Shown here one piece after another: positions 34,716-45,960 of a stretch of 64,000 nt of DNA. The position numbers were made by a program, and so were the translations under genes. The notes under the pieces are model-generated. The model did not search any database. It saw nothing but the letters and a program-made list of their open reading frames with translations, and was not told the DNA's origin. This DNA is from Adiantum capillus-veneris (lineage: Eukaryota > Streptophyta > Polypodiopsida > Polypodiales > Pteridaceae), in assembly GCA_014529385.2 (NCBI GenBank), contig CM043965.1, positions 63,323,933 through 63,387,932 on the forward strand, given 5' to 3'. Position 1 is the stretch's first letter, and each line of letters begins with the position of its first letter.

Positions 34716-35173
34716 CGTCACTATATGGCACGGCCTTGGTGAGGGGGATCTACAGTGGAGGAGGCACACCGGAATTGCAATGCAATCTTGGCCATTCGTC
34801 GCAGTAGTGAACTAGGGGTGAACTAAGGGTAAAGTAGGATAACGTGAACTAGGGTGGAAAAGTGATTTGCACGCCTTTTTAGAAAGATTCTGGGTTAATG
34901 ATTGGAGATGAACTGTAGGTGAAGTAGGGTTAGGTGAACCACGTTTGAAATGTAGATTTGCACATAATCCAAGGAGATTAAAGAGCACAAGCACATGACT
35001 AATATTGAGTATTTCACATTCAAAGAGCCTAATTTTCACGTAGAGTAAGGAGGTGGAGTTGTCACATTGGTGAACTATGAGTAAACTAGGAGTGCATTGT
35101 AAGTGAACTAGGGGTAAACTAGAAGTGAACTAAGAGTAAATTAGGGTTTCTATGGCCACTATATTATATCTTC
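34716..35173 (+). repeat. Left inverted terminal repeat of MULE-1
   Basis: Carries repeated GTGAACTAGGGG, GTAAACTAG and GTGAACTAAG words. Its continuation after the Gypsy-2 insertion is at 51866-51894. It pairs with 62616-63102 in reverse orientation, with scattered substitutions. Confidence 0.88.
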
Positions 35174-35575
35174 TGTAATGGAAATGGCCTATTAACTTTG
35201 AGAGTAGCGAAAATTAGAGAAAGTACTTTTGTGAAATTACTTTGTGACCATAGCGGGTGAACTTAATTGATGGTAGCAACAAAAACATAGCATTTAGTTA
35301 ACTTGGCATGAACAATACTTTTGCAAGGGAGAGAGTTTAGAGAACATGAAAACATTTGAGGACCGGATTTATGTGGAGCCGGTCCCCCCTCCAATAGGCA
35401 TTTGTATTATAGTTTCTTCCATCAAAGGAGACTTGGTACAATACAATATTTGTGTTCCTTGTGACCTAGTTGATGCAAGGAAGATGGAAAGCTTCATGCA
35501 TCTTGAGCATACCATAAAATTTATGGAAAGCATTAACTATCTCAAGCCTCATTCCCAAGACCTCAAACACCTTTG

Positions 35576-35898
35576 TGTAAAGAATGAGGATGCAAGAGAG
35601 CTAAACAAGACAAGCACAAAGCACACAAAGATGGAAAGCTTCTTCTTCTTCTTCACAGAAAAGAGAGTACAAAATGGACTAAGTGCTAAAGCTGAAAAGT
35701 AGCACATATGTACATGCGGTCACTAAGTGTGAACTCTCTAGAAGCTTACTAGGCTGGCACTATAAGTGTAGTCCAGCTGTAGAATCACTAGCAGAGATCC
35801 TCCGTGTCGGTCACCTAACGCGCCAGTGAGTAAATGTCGTAAGCTGCCAAGACCCGTAGTGGATGCCAGCTCAAGATGTAGAGCTCGACATCTCAACA
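35576..35898 (-). repeat. 3' LTR of Copia-2
   Basis: 323 bp, TG...CA. The tract AGGGGGAG (minus strand, 35899-35906) directly adjoins it as the polypurine tract. Confidence 0.96.
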
Positions 35899-35909
35899 CT
35901 CCCCCTCGA

Positions 35910-36146
35910 GCTCTGCATGACGCAGAGTCCAAGCATATTCCGGAAACGTCGAAGCTTCTCAGCTCCGAGGGCCTTGGTAAAGATATCCGCTATCTGCTCC
36001 TCTGTGCTGATGTAGACCAAGTCGATGTCGCCCGCCAACACTCGCTCTCGAACGTAGTGGTAATGGACCTCTATGTGCTTGGTCCTGTCATGGAACACTG
36101 GGTTCCTAGTCAACTGCATGCTGTTGAGGTTGTCACAATGGATCAC
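35910..36146 (-). pseudogene. RNase H C-terminal part of Copia-2
   Basis: Reads HCDNLNSMQLTRNPVFHDRT (third acidic residue), VHYHYVRERV and the STEEQIADIFTKAL end typical of copia RNase H. A TAG near 36150 separates it from the rest of pol. Confidence 0.9.
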
Positions 36147-36152
36147 AATCTG

Positions 36153-38252
36153 CTAGTCCACCTGCACTCCCAAGTCCTCAAGTAATGTGCGTAGCCAAGC
36201 TACCTCGCACGCCGCAACTGCTGCACCTCTGTACTCGGCCTCTGTGCTCGATAAAGCAACCGTAGGCTGCTTTTTGCTGCTCCAAGTAATAGCAGCACTC
36301 CCAAAAGAGAACACGAAGCCACTCGTAGATCTCCTATCAACAATGCTACTTGCCCAATCTGCATCTGTATACCCATACAATGCTAATGGTACATCTGCTG
36401 CATAGAACAATGCGTAGTCAAGAGTCCCTTGTACATACATAAGTGTGCGTCGTACTCCATCCAAATGTGGCTTCCTCGGAAGCTGCATGAACTGACTCTC
36501 CAAGCCTACTGTGTAGCTCAAGTCTGGCCTCGTGATAGTCAAGTAGAGTAGACTACCCACAATCTTCCTGTACATCTTGACATCCTCAACAACATCACCC
36601 TTCTCTGCACTCAGCTTTGCATTCACATCCAAGGGAATAGAAATTGGCTTACAATCAGCCATACCATACTTTGACAACATGTCCAAAGCATACTGACTTT
36701 GTGACAGCCATACACCCTCTGGAGTTCTGATCACCTCAATGCCAAGAAAGTAGCGCAACTCGCCCAAATCTTTCATTTCAAACTCCTGTTTGAGAAGACC
36801 CTTCACATGGTCAATCTCCATAGCATTGTCACCCACAATAATAAGGTCATCTACATATATGGTAATGACCACAATCCCCACATCACTCTCACGTACATAG
36901 AGTGAATGATCAGCATGAGCTCTTCTAAACCCAATACTGACAAGATACTTGGTAATCCTGTCATACCATGCTCTAGAGCCCTGCTTCAAACCATACAAAG
37001 CTTTGAGAAGCCAGCATACATAATCTGGGTAACCTGGATCGACATAACCAGGTGGCTGATCCATATACACTTCCTCTTGCAACTCACCATTCAAGAAGGC
37101 ATTCTTTACATCCATTTGATGCATAATCCATCCTCTAGATGCAGCCACTGCTATGACAGCTCTCACAGTCGTCATCTTTGCCACTGGAGCAAAGGTCTCC
37201 TCATAGTCTATGCCATATGTCTGTGCATAACCCTTTGCAACCAGCCTTGCCTTGTGACGCTCAATGTTACCATCAGCCTTATGCTTGGTTTTATACACCC
37301 ATTTACAGCCAATAGCTTTCTTGCCACTTGGCAATGGCACCAACTCCCATGTGTCGTTTGCTTCCAATGCAGCCATCTCTTCATTCATTGCATCATCCCA
37401 ATGCACATTTCCAACTGCACCCTCAAAACATGTGGGCTCCACATCTTGTATCACCTTAGCCATGTAGGCTTGGTGATGTGCTAGATACCCATCATAAGTC
37501 AATTTTTGAACTAGATTTCTGACTCTGTTAGATCTGCGCGGTCCTGGGTCACTCCTTTGCCCTCTAGCATCTTCTTGTACTTTCCTTACACTAGGTGTCC
37601 TGACAGCCGGAATTCCAAATTCCTCATCAAGACTTTGTTTAGAACCATCTGAATCCATGTCTACATGTGAAAAACCTGATGATGCATCATCCATAAAGGG
37701 AGGTTCGTCAACCTTTTCCTTTCCTTTTCGTGATACATTCCCTGTACCTGCTGGTGGAGTAACATGCGTACGTAGTCTACCATTCCATGGCTTCTCAACA
37801 GATCCACGAGAAGAGGACTCTTGTGGTCCACTCAAAACCTGTGACTGTGGCCTCACATTTTGTACGACCACATCATCTTTTACATCAGCCCCAATAGTGC
37901 CATGTGCATTACTGTACCAACTGCTCATCTCATCAAAGACTACATCTCTGCTCACTCGTAATTCTCGTGTAGTAGGATTGTAGCACTTGTACCCCTTTTG
38001 TTCAAGGGAATATCCCACAAGAATACATTTCTCTGCTTTAGAATCCAATTTCCTACGCAACTCATCTGGTACATGCACGTAAGCTATGCATCCAAACACT
38101 TTCAAGTGTGCCAAATCAGGCTTTGTACCTGTAAACTTTTTCTCAGGCGTTACATCATGCACCGCAGCTGCAGGTGTCCTGTTCATAATGTACACAGCTG
38201 TATTTACAGCTTCAGTCCAAAAATGATGAGTCGTGTGCTTCTCATTCATCAA
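36153..38252 (-). pseudogene. Integrase end, RT and RNase H of Copia-2
   Basis: The 699-residue open stretch is the longest in the window. It opens with the integrase tail (TEAVNTAVYIMNRTPAAA, LKVFGCIAYVHVP). The variable linker and the RT follow: IGCKWVYKTK, RLVAKGYAQTYG, MHQMDVKNAFLNGEL, LLKALYGLKQGSRAWY and the catalytic IYVDDLIIVG. RNase H follows with GYTDADWASS and SSTEAEYRGA. It is open throughout but lacks the integrase core upstream (stop near 38310) and the RNase H end (TAG near 36150). Confidence 0.93.
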
Positions 38253-38309
38253 TGCACATGCAACCTGTGCAATGTGCCTGTTTTTCCTTTCTGCGATTCC
38301 ATTCTATTG

Positions 38310-38757
38310 TGGAGTATATCTGCATGTAAACTGCCTGCGTATACCATGCATTCGCAGAAAATCTGAAAAATCATTGGAGAAGTACTCTCCCCCTCCATCT
38401 GACCTCAATGTCTTGATTTGCATATCTGTCTCCTTCTCAATCATGACTTTGAAGTCCTGAAAGTGACCAAACACTTAAGACTTCACTTTTGTTACGCATG
38501 AAGTAGACCCATACTTTCCTTGTATGGTCATCAATAAAAGAGACATAATACCTGCAACCATGTATACTTGCAGTATCAGTTGGACCCCAAACATCTGTGT
38601 ACACCACCTCAAGTGGCTTTTTACATACATTGCGCTCATGTGGAAATGAGCCCTTTGACTGTTTTCCAAACTGGCATACTGCACACACTTTATGCATTCC
38701 ATCCACCTTGAATTTGGGCAAACCTTTTACAATCTGTTTTGATTGCATGCTGCGCAA
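38310..38757 (-). pseudogene. Integrase core of Copia-2
   Basis: Reads CAVCQFGKQSKGSFPH, VVYTDVWGPT (first Asp), and YYVSFIDDHTRKVWVYFM. A frameshift near 38470 follows; in another frame the second acidic box (LRSDGGGEYFS-like) is readable near 38400, then a stop in the segment before the third residue. Confidence 0.85.
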
Positions 38758-38760
38758 TAT

Positions 38761-39372
38761 CTACTCATTGACATGGCCAATGCGTTTGTGCCAAATGTCA
38801 ACATCAGCCACAACACCTGTGCCCTGTGCAAATAATGCAGCTTTTACCTCAGGCATGTCTACATTCAGCGTAAACATTATGCCCACACATTTGCCCTCTA
38901 TGACGAGCTTACAGCCATTCTGGAAATCTTCTACATAACAGCCATTCGGATTGAAGCGAACCTGCAAACCCTGTTCAACCATTTGTCCAACAGAAACAAG
39001 ATTCTTTGTAATGTTTGGGACATAAAGTACATTTGCTAAGTACTTTGATTTCGCACTCTTTGTATTTAGGGGTATGTCCCCTACATGAGCAATGGGGTGA
39101 GCTGTGTCATCTCTTGTCTGCACATAGCCTGACACATCTGGTTTGCGCATATCTCTAAACCACTCTCCACGAGACGTCATGTGATTAGAGGCACTTGAAT
39201 CCACATACCAAACATCATCTTGGGTGGAATTCTCTGCAGTCATTGTATTCATTACATGCTGCATAACAAACATGCGCTCGTTTTTGCTGTCATCTGCATC
39301 TCTACTAGTAGATGCATAGTTGCCATGTTCTCTCTTTTCACTTGCTTTTCCCTTTGGACAGTCACGTGACAT
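38761..39372 (-). pseudogene. Protease and GAG-pre-integrase of Copia-2
   Basis: Reads WYVDSSASNHMT, where the retropepsin D-S-G is expected; the Gly is Ser. Then comes GDIPLNTKS and the pre-integrase DIWHKRIGHVNE. The last codons of the zinc knuckle (MSRDCPKGK) begin this ORF; in the frame above, the knuckle reads CWTSGERGHMSRDC, with Ser where the second Cys is expected. Both changes point to loss of function. Confidence 0.88.
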
Positions 39373-39474
39373 GTGACCTCTTTCACCAGAAGTCCAACAT
39401 TCTCTGCTATCTGGAGTATGTTGCTGCCTGCTTGATCCTGCACCACGACCTCTTTGACTCCCCCTGCCTTGAGA

Positions 39475-39714
39475 CTAGTTTCCCCTGCCACCTGTATTGT
39501 TTTGATTTGATTGACCTTCCAGAAATTGGCCCCTGCAACCCCTTGGGCCTCGACCACGACCTCTACCTCTACCTCTACCTCTGTTGGAGTTAGAATAGAA
39601 GGCTTGTTCAGAATTATTTCTGCCATGAGAAGAAGATGTGTCAAGGTTCTTCTCCTCAAGAATAAGCATAGAAATCAAATCTTGGAACATGGGGATGTCG
39701 TCTCTTGTATTCAT
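39475..39714 (-). pseudogene. Gag C-terminal Arg-Gly-rich linker of Copia-2
   Basis: Continues gag after a stop near 39736 and ends at a TAG (about 39475). An Arg-Gly repeat, RGRGRGRGRGRGP, precedes the zinc knuckle, a normal arrangement in this copia gag type. Confidence 0.75.
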
Positions 39715-39735
39715 GGAAAACCTGAAATGTACATA

Positions 39736-40233
39736 CTAATCTCCTAGGCCATCCAAGCATGCATGGACAATGTCATCGTCTTCCACTGAGACTTTAATAG
39801 ATCCAAGAGCCTCAATGATACTCTTGATCTTCAAGGCATAATCATTGATTGAGAGGTTGTTCCTCTTAACCTCATTTAGCTCCGACTTTAGTTGAAGCTT
39901 CCTGGCCTTGGTGTTCACCTCGAACACTCTGCCTAAGTTTTTCCATGCAATGGCGGGGGTTTCAGCATCCTGTAGATAGCCCATCATGCCATCTGTGATG
40001 CTCATAGAAAGCCAATACATCACTTTGCTCTGGCCTTGCTGCCAGTCCCTCAAAGATTTTCTTTGTTTTGCTGTAGCATTTGCCTCGAGAATCTCTGGTT
40101 CCTTTTCATTGTCTCCTTCTACATAGTCCCAATAACCTTTTCCTTTTAGGAAATTTGTTATTCTGAACTTCCATGCAGGGTAGTTATTTTTCTCAAGCTT
40201 CTCAGTAACAATCTGACTGAAACCGTCAGACAT
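39736..40233 (-). pseudogene. Gag of Copia-2
   Basis: ATG at 40233 (MSDGFSQIVTEKLEKNNYPAW) opens a 165-residue UBN2-type gag domain with AWKNLGRVFEVNTKARKLQL. It ends at a TAG; gag text continues immediately in frame as the Arg-Gly linker. The start is supported by its distance of about 300 bp from the PBS. Confidence 0.9.
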
Positions 40234-40535
40234 CTTGAAGCACTAAGACAAAATAGCTGCAATCTGCAAAAACCTGCAAATTTGCTGAACCTGCTATCGT
40301 GGTACCTGTAACGCTTTCTACACTCAATGAGTGTCCACAATCAAGCGTACATACACCCACTGTACTTGTACAATAAATCTCTGTGTACTGCACTTTGGAG
40401 ACCTGTTCAGAAACTTGTGCGAAAAACCCCTAAAATCTGTACATGGTTCAGAAACTTGTGCGAAAATCTGGTCGTGGATTGCGAACGAAGAGATTGTGAT
40501 GCTCTTGCTCTCTTAGCCTCTCTTGCCTGCACGAG

Positions 40536-40547
40536 GCTCTGATACCA
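40536..40547 (-). other. Primer-binding site of Copia-2
   Basis: TGGTATCAGAGC on the minus strand, directly against the 5' LTR. Confidence 0.9.
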
Positions 40548-40870
40548 TGTAAAGAATGAGGATGCAAGAGAGCTACACAAGACAAGCACAAAGCACACAA
40601 AGATGGAAAGATTCTTCTTCTTCTTCACAGAAAAGAGAGTACAAAAATGACTAAGTGCTAAAGCTGAAAAGTAGCACATATGTACATGCGGTCACTAAGT
40701 GTGAACTCGCTAGAAGCATACTAGGCTGGCACTATAAGTGTAGTTCAGCTGTAGAATCACTGGCAGAGATCCTCCGTGTTGGTCACCTAATGCGCCAGTG
40801 AGTAAATGCCGTAAGCGGCCAAGACCCGTAGTGGATGCTAGCTCAAGATGTAGAGCTCGACATCTCAACA
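40548..40870 (-). repeat. 5' LTR of Copia-2
   Basis: 323 bp, TG...CA, followed by TSD CTTTG, after which the Gypsy-2 LTR resumes with GAAGGTGGAGAGAG. Confidence 0.96.
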
Positions 40871-41510
40871 CTTTGAAGGTGGAGAGAGTGAACAGGGAAT
40901 GAGAGTACGGAAGAGGAAGAAGAAACATTTCATAGGAAAAAGAATCAATTCCTCACTTATCATCACTCTTCTTGCTAGCATACATAATAGTATAGTAATG
41001 AAGATGGAGAAGACGGCAAGCTTAAGCATTGAAGCATAGCTCTTGGTTGGATTTGCACTCCATAGCCAAGAGTGTTGGTCAACGCTCTTCACTTCTCTAC
41101 TAGTTTGGAGAAGGAGATGGACCTCTTGCACTTTGCACTTCACACAATGAGAGTGTGTGTGAGTGTGTGTGGGAGAGTATACCCCTCAAGCAACATATCC
41201 AGCTTGCTTTGGTCGACCCCCCCTTGTAGCTCATGCTTGAAGCTCATTGGACCCCTCCAGGCCTAGCCAACCACAAACAAGAGGCATATCAAGCAATCAT
41301 GCTAGTCTTGGGACAAGTGTCCCCCTTTCCCCTTTGAGAGAGAGACTTGATAAATGCAAAAAAAATTAATTAAATTAACTAATTTATCATTGGACCCCTT
41401 GGGAGGGAAGCCAATAGGCTTTAGGCACACCATGAGGGCAACATGAGGAGGAGCTTGAAAAGTGTCCCTTTTGCTTTCTTTGTACCAAGCTTTCCTTGCG
41501 TGAGGGTGTG

Positions 41511-42259
41511 TGTTAGGAAATGAGACGTAGCTAAATAGATAATTGAGTAGATTACTTAATGGAGAGAGACAGATTTACATACACGAGATTATAGAGTAGA
41601 GAGAGAGAGAGAGAGAGTACACACGATATACGTGGTTCACCCAATGTGGGCTACGTCCACGGGAAAGCAGCCACTCAATGGCTTTAGTACTTCAAAACAA
41701 GAAGTAGTTTACAAAGGGATTATACCCTTAATGGAGCTCCCGCCTTGCTTCACTCTCACCACCTCACACTCACCTTGTTGCATCAACTTCACACTATGAA
41801 ATGTGTGTAGAAATGGCCTCCTTTTATAGCCCAAAAGGGCTGCCCTCTCTTATGAGAGACAGCCATGTGTAGCCGCCCTTGTGCGAATAAGTCCAAATCG
41901 GACCCTCCAATCCGCCCATGTGTGGCCGCCCTTGAGAAGACAAGTCCGCTTTTGAATTCGGACACTGGCCATTGAATTCGGCCACCGGCCACCGGCCATT
42001 GACTTCCGACCACTGGCCAACCGACCTGTTGTTTTCCGACCACTTTCCGGCCGCCGTCCGGCCATAATATTCCAGCGAAAAAGAATATTCCGGCAAAAAC
42101 GGCCTTTAAAGTTGCCCCTGATTCTTGTCCGTGAAAATTTTGGTTTCCGGTGAGTGATTTTCCTTCACGCATGATGGCTTCTCCTCATAATGGAGGCCTT
42201 ACAAATATGCGCTTTTACCACAGAAAATTACAAGGGTAAATCAGGCTCCATACTTAACA
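41511..42259. mobile_element. Solo LTR 2 (749 bp) in the Gypsy-2 LTR
   Basis: TGTTAGGAAA...CTTAACA with TSD GTGTG (41506-41510 and 42260-42264). Nearly the same as 32198-32969; it lacks an internal block around GTCTCAGGGGACTCTG and has a longer (GA)n. No PBS, PPT or coding domain. Confidence 0.9.
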
Positions 42260-42851
42260 GTGTGTGTGTTCTCTCTCTACCCCCCTCTTGTAGGGCTCGC
42301 CCCCTCCTTGCAGGGATAGTTGTTGACTTTTGCACACCTTACCCCCAAGCACCTTAGTTAGCAAGAATGACAAAGCACCTCATGCCTGGGTAGTGTTCCC
42401 ACAAGAACCTCAGGCTCCCTAGTCGGCAAGCACGACAAGCACCTCAAGCATCTTAGTCATCAAGCACGACAAGCACCTCAAGCACCTTAGTCAGCAAGCA
42501 TGACAAGAATCTCAAGCACCTTAGCCACCAAGCATGACAAGTACCTCAAGCTTGGGCCGGGTTCCCACCTCAAGCTCAGCCCTAGCTTACCTAAGGTCAA
42601 AGGACTTTTAACATTAACCTTTGGAAGTCTTTAATAAAGCTAACCCTAAGGTCTTTAAGCTTTATTAGCTAGGCTTACTCTTTGATAGACCATCTCTCAT
42701 TTGGACCCCTTTATCATTTGCCTCGTGTTGAGATAGATTTGAAAGCACATGTCTATATTCTAACCCTTGTTCCCGTTTATTCTCCCACATTAAGTGATCA
42801 GTTTAATATGAGAAAATCGTTTGGGTTGGTTAGATATTATATTTTATGACA

Positions 42852-42866
42852 TTACCTCTCTTTTGA
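42852..42866 (-). other. Polypurine tract of Gypsy-2
   Basis: Minus strand AAAAGAGAGGTAA against the 3' LTR, as in Gypsy-1. Confidence 0.8.
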
Positions 42867-43207
42867 AATCATAGTCGTCCTCGACTATGAGGTAGAAGGG
42901 ATAAAGCCTAACTCATTAGTCAATCTTGCTTAGCGGAAAGAGGATCCCTTTTTACCCTATGACATCTTTCCAAGATGGATGACTAATCCATTTGGTGCTT
43001 GGGAGACATAGGTGCCACAAGCATGTTTGCTCTTTAGTCCATTTCATTCTCCCAAGTAGAGTGACAAATTCTACTTGGTGTTTGAGAGACATCGTCATCA
43101 CAAACATGATTCTAAGAATTCATACTATTTGATTTGTGCACAATAAAAAGAGAATTAGTCTTATAAGACAAAAACATTGATTATTTGAAAGAAATTTGTA
43201 CATTTGC

Positions 43208-44288
43208 TTACTCTAATGTAGCATTGTAAGCATTGACAAGGTTCATACTATCCTTAAGCTGTACTCCTTGCATCCATCTAGCATCTTCAACAGGATAATT
43301 TTTTAACTTAATAAGATACCATCGGATAATCTTATCATGTCATAGTACCTTGTCTTCATGCCGAAGGATAGGTTCGGGTTGTAGCACCTCTTCTTGGTCT
43401 TCGATTTCGGGAGGGTCTTCAATAATTGGTTCACTTGGTGGCTCTCCTTTGTAGGGCTTAAGTAGGCTCACATGAAAAGCATTTTGTATGAGCCAATGGT
43501 TGGGCAACTTGAGTTTATAAGCCATCTCATTGATGGGCTTCAAGCTTTGGAAAGGACCATAGCATCTTTTTGCTAGCTTAGCATAATACTTTTGATGGCA
43601 CGTAGGATTTTTGCCCATCGTTTGCCTCAATCGAGCCGTAGGAAACTTAAGTAAGACCCAATCATTTTCTTTGAACATTAAGGCCCTTCTGTGCTTGTTA
43701 GGAGTAGCTTTTTGTCTTTGTTGAGAGATGAATATAGCCTCCTTAATCTTTTGAAAATATTCTTGTAGGTCACGGCTATACTCATCGGCAACGAAGATCT
43801 TCCCATGTACTTTAAGTAGCAAGGGACTTTTAGGTCTTCCCTCCATTATTGCAAAAGGTGCTTTTCTCGAAGAAGTATGTACAGTATTATTGTAGGCATA
43901 CTCTACAAGAGGTAAATACTTTTCCCATTGTGAGCGTTGATCTACTTCTGTAACATAAGTCTTTTAGTGGATCAAGTATCGTAAGATTGGCTATCTCACT
44001 TTGGCCATCCGTTTGTGGGTGATAGGCCGAAGAGAAATTCGATCTTGTTCCTAGATTTTCAAAGAGACCTTTCCAGAAATTACTAGTCATTCTAGGATCT
44101 CTATGTGACATGATGGATGTTGGCAATCCATGGTGTTTGAAAATCTGTGATATGAAGAGAGTTTCCATTTGGTGTGCCTTAATAGTCTTTTTGATAGGAA
44201 TAAAGTGTGCTTGCTTGCTAAACTTGTCGACTATTGTCCTTTGCGTATGTCCATGGATAGACTTGGGTAATCCAAAGATAAAATCCAT
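43208..44288 (-). pseudogene. Integrase and chromodomain-like tail of Gypsy-2
   Basis: 44288-43887 reads the integrase core (MDFIFGLPKSIHGH, MSHRDPRMTSNFW with the second catalytic Asp box altered to SHRD, and TDGQSEIANLT). A frameshift near 43960 follows. 43846-43340 gives the C-terminal half through NAFHVSLLKPYKGEPP to RHEDKVL, then TGA, and the YLIKFKNYP tail runs on to 43208. Here the linker between integrase and tail is in frame, unlike Gypsy-1. Confidence 0.85.
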
Positions 44289-45197
44289 GGATATACTCTC
44301 CCATGGTGAATTTGGGATCGGTAATGGCTGGAGTAATCCAGGTTGCTTCCGTCTGTCATACTTTTGTCATACCACACATTTTGAAACATACTCTTGTATG
44401 TCCACTTTCATGGTAGGCCAATAAAAATACATCTCAACTCCTCGGAGAGTAGGTTGAATGCCTCTATGCCCCGCATAGGGAGGAGCATGGGATTCATACA
44501 TGACTTTCTCTGACATGGAGAAGATAACCATCCTCCAAGATGAATGGTTCCTCTTTCTTCCCCAAAGAAAGGGCTGACATTATGTCTCTATAGGCAGGGT
44601 CAGTAGCATACTCATCTATCATAGAAGATAGATCATTGTGAGTAGCTATAAACACCACATTAAGTTTTGGTCTTCGTGAAAGTGCATTGGCCACATGATT
44701 GTGCTTACCCGCAATGTGAGCAATATGAAAATTAAATTGCGAAATAAAATTTGCCCACCTCATTTGTTTGTCGGAAAGCTTGGTTTGCATCATGAAGTAC
44801 TTGATACTTTGATGGTTTGTTCGTAAAATGAATGGAGTCCCCAATAAATAATGCTTCCATGTGTCTAGGGCATGCAGAACAGCTAAAAGGTCTTTTCATA
44901 AATGCCCAAGACTCGTTCATTGGCATAGAACCTTCGACTCTCATATGCTATGGCATGTCCGTCTTGAAGCAAGACTGCTCCAAGACAATCACCACAAGCG
45001 TCACATTGGAACTCAAATGGCTTTGAGAGATCCGAAAGCATGAGGACTGATTGGGAGGTAAGCTTCTCTTTGAGCTTGTCAAAAGCATTTTGCTCCTTCG
45101 CAATCCATAAATACTTAGCGTCTTTCTTTGTTAAGTCATGTAATGGTCCTCCTATTTGAAAGAATTTTTCTATGAAGCATCTATAGTATGCACACAT
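44289..45197 (-). pseudogene. RT end, RNase H and integrase zinc region of Gypsy-2
   Basis: 45197-44883 has MCAYYRCFIEKF and FEFQCDACGDCLGAVLL. After a frameshift, 44844-44494 has RTNHQSIKYFM (Asn in place of the catalytic Asp of Gypsy-1 RTDHQS) and HIAHIAGKHNHVANALSRRP. The HHCC region (about 44340-44480) is damaged; the CVVCQKTK-type box is shortened. Confidence 0.82.
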
Positions 45198-45960
45198 ACC
45201 AATAAAGCTTCTTAGCTCATGATTCCTTGGATTAGTCCATGCTTTTATTACCTCTTACTTCGATGGATCCATCCGGATACCATCTTGAGAGATAATATGA
45301 CCTAAGTATTGGATCTCTTAGAGAAAAATTTGCTTTTCTTTTGGTTGAGAAAAAGCTTGTTCTCCCTTAATCCTTGAAAAATCACTTGGAGATGTTGCTT
45401 ATGTTTCTCCAAGGACTTGGAGCAGATGATGATATCAACAAAGAATACTCCAACGAATTTGCAGTGGGTCTAAAGATTTTCTCCATTAGACGATTGAACG
45501 TGGCTGGTGCATTAGTCAAGCCAAAAGGCTCGTACGACTACATATTCATAAAGGCCAAACATTGTACGAAATGCGGTCTTTAGAATATCTTTATCCACTA
45601 TCCTTATTTGATGATAGCCACTTTTAAGGTCAAGCCTACTAAAGTAGGTAGAGCCTTGTAGCTTATCAAACAGATCTCTACCCAAGGCACGGGAAATCTG
45701 TTTTTGAAAGTGATATGGTTTAGTGCTCGATAGTCCACACACATACGGTATGTACCATCTTTCTTTTGCACTAAAAGGACTAGAGAACAAAAGAAAGAGG
45801 AGCTCGGCCTCGCCACCCCTTTGTCTACCAATTCTTGTACTTGCCTCATGATCTCCTCTTGTTGAGCTTGGGAAACTCGATAAGGAGGCTTGTTAGGAAG
45901 TGAGCTTCCTGGTAGGAGCTCAATTCGATGGTCATCATCCCCTCGTTTCGGAGGTAGTCC
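45198..45960 (-). pseudogene. Reverse transcriptase of Gypsy-2
   Basis: 45849-45512 covers [48 protein letters not shown] and FGLYEYVV, then a frameshift at the usual MPFGLTNAP segment. The catalytic FFDD box is not intact near 45430-45450 (the text reads DIND-like). Upstream to 45960 runs the PR-RT linker that Copia-1 interrupts in Gypsy-1. Confidence 0.82.

Larger units (their letters stand above)
35576..40870 (-). mobile_element. Copia-2: full-length decayed copia element in the Gypsy-2 LTR
   Basis: 5295 bp, LTRs of 323 bp (TGTAAAGAAT...TCTCAACA), TSD CTTTG at 35571-35575 and 40871-40875. PBS and PPT are in place. About a dozen LTR differences by eye. All domains are present, but at least four stops lie between or within them, and key residues are lost in the zinc knuckle and protease. 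Confidence 0.97.
35174..42851 (-). repeat. 3' LTR of Gypsy-2, split by two insertions
   Basis: LTR pieces are 35174-35575, 40876-41510 and 42265-42851. The last has an enlarged CAAGCACCTTAGTCA-type minisatellite (about 42340-42560) compared with Gypsy-1. Confidence 0.93.

Noticed and set aside
34716-34728. CACTA element reading of the MULE-1 end (CACTATATGG)
   Set aside because: Inverted similarity extends further out by CGT/ACG, no 3-bp duplication is seen, and the transposase is MULE-like.
36906-37484. Plus-strand ORFs opposite the Copia-2 pol
   Set aside because: They are antisense shadows of the RT frame with no homology of their own.
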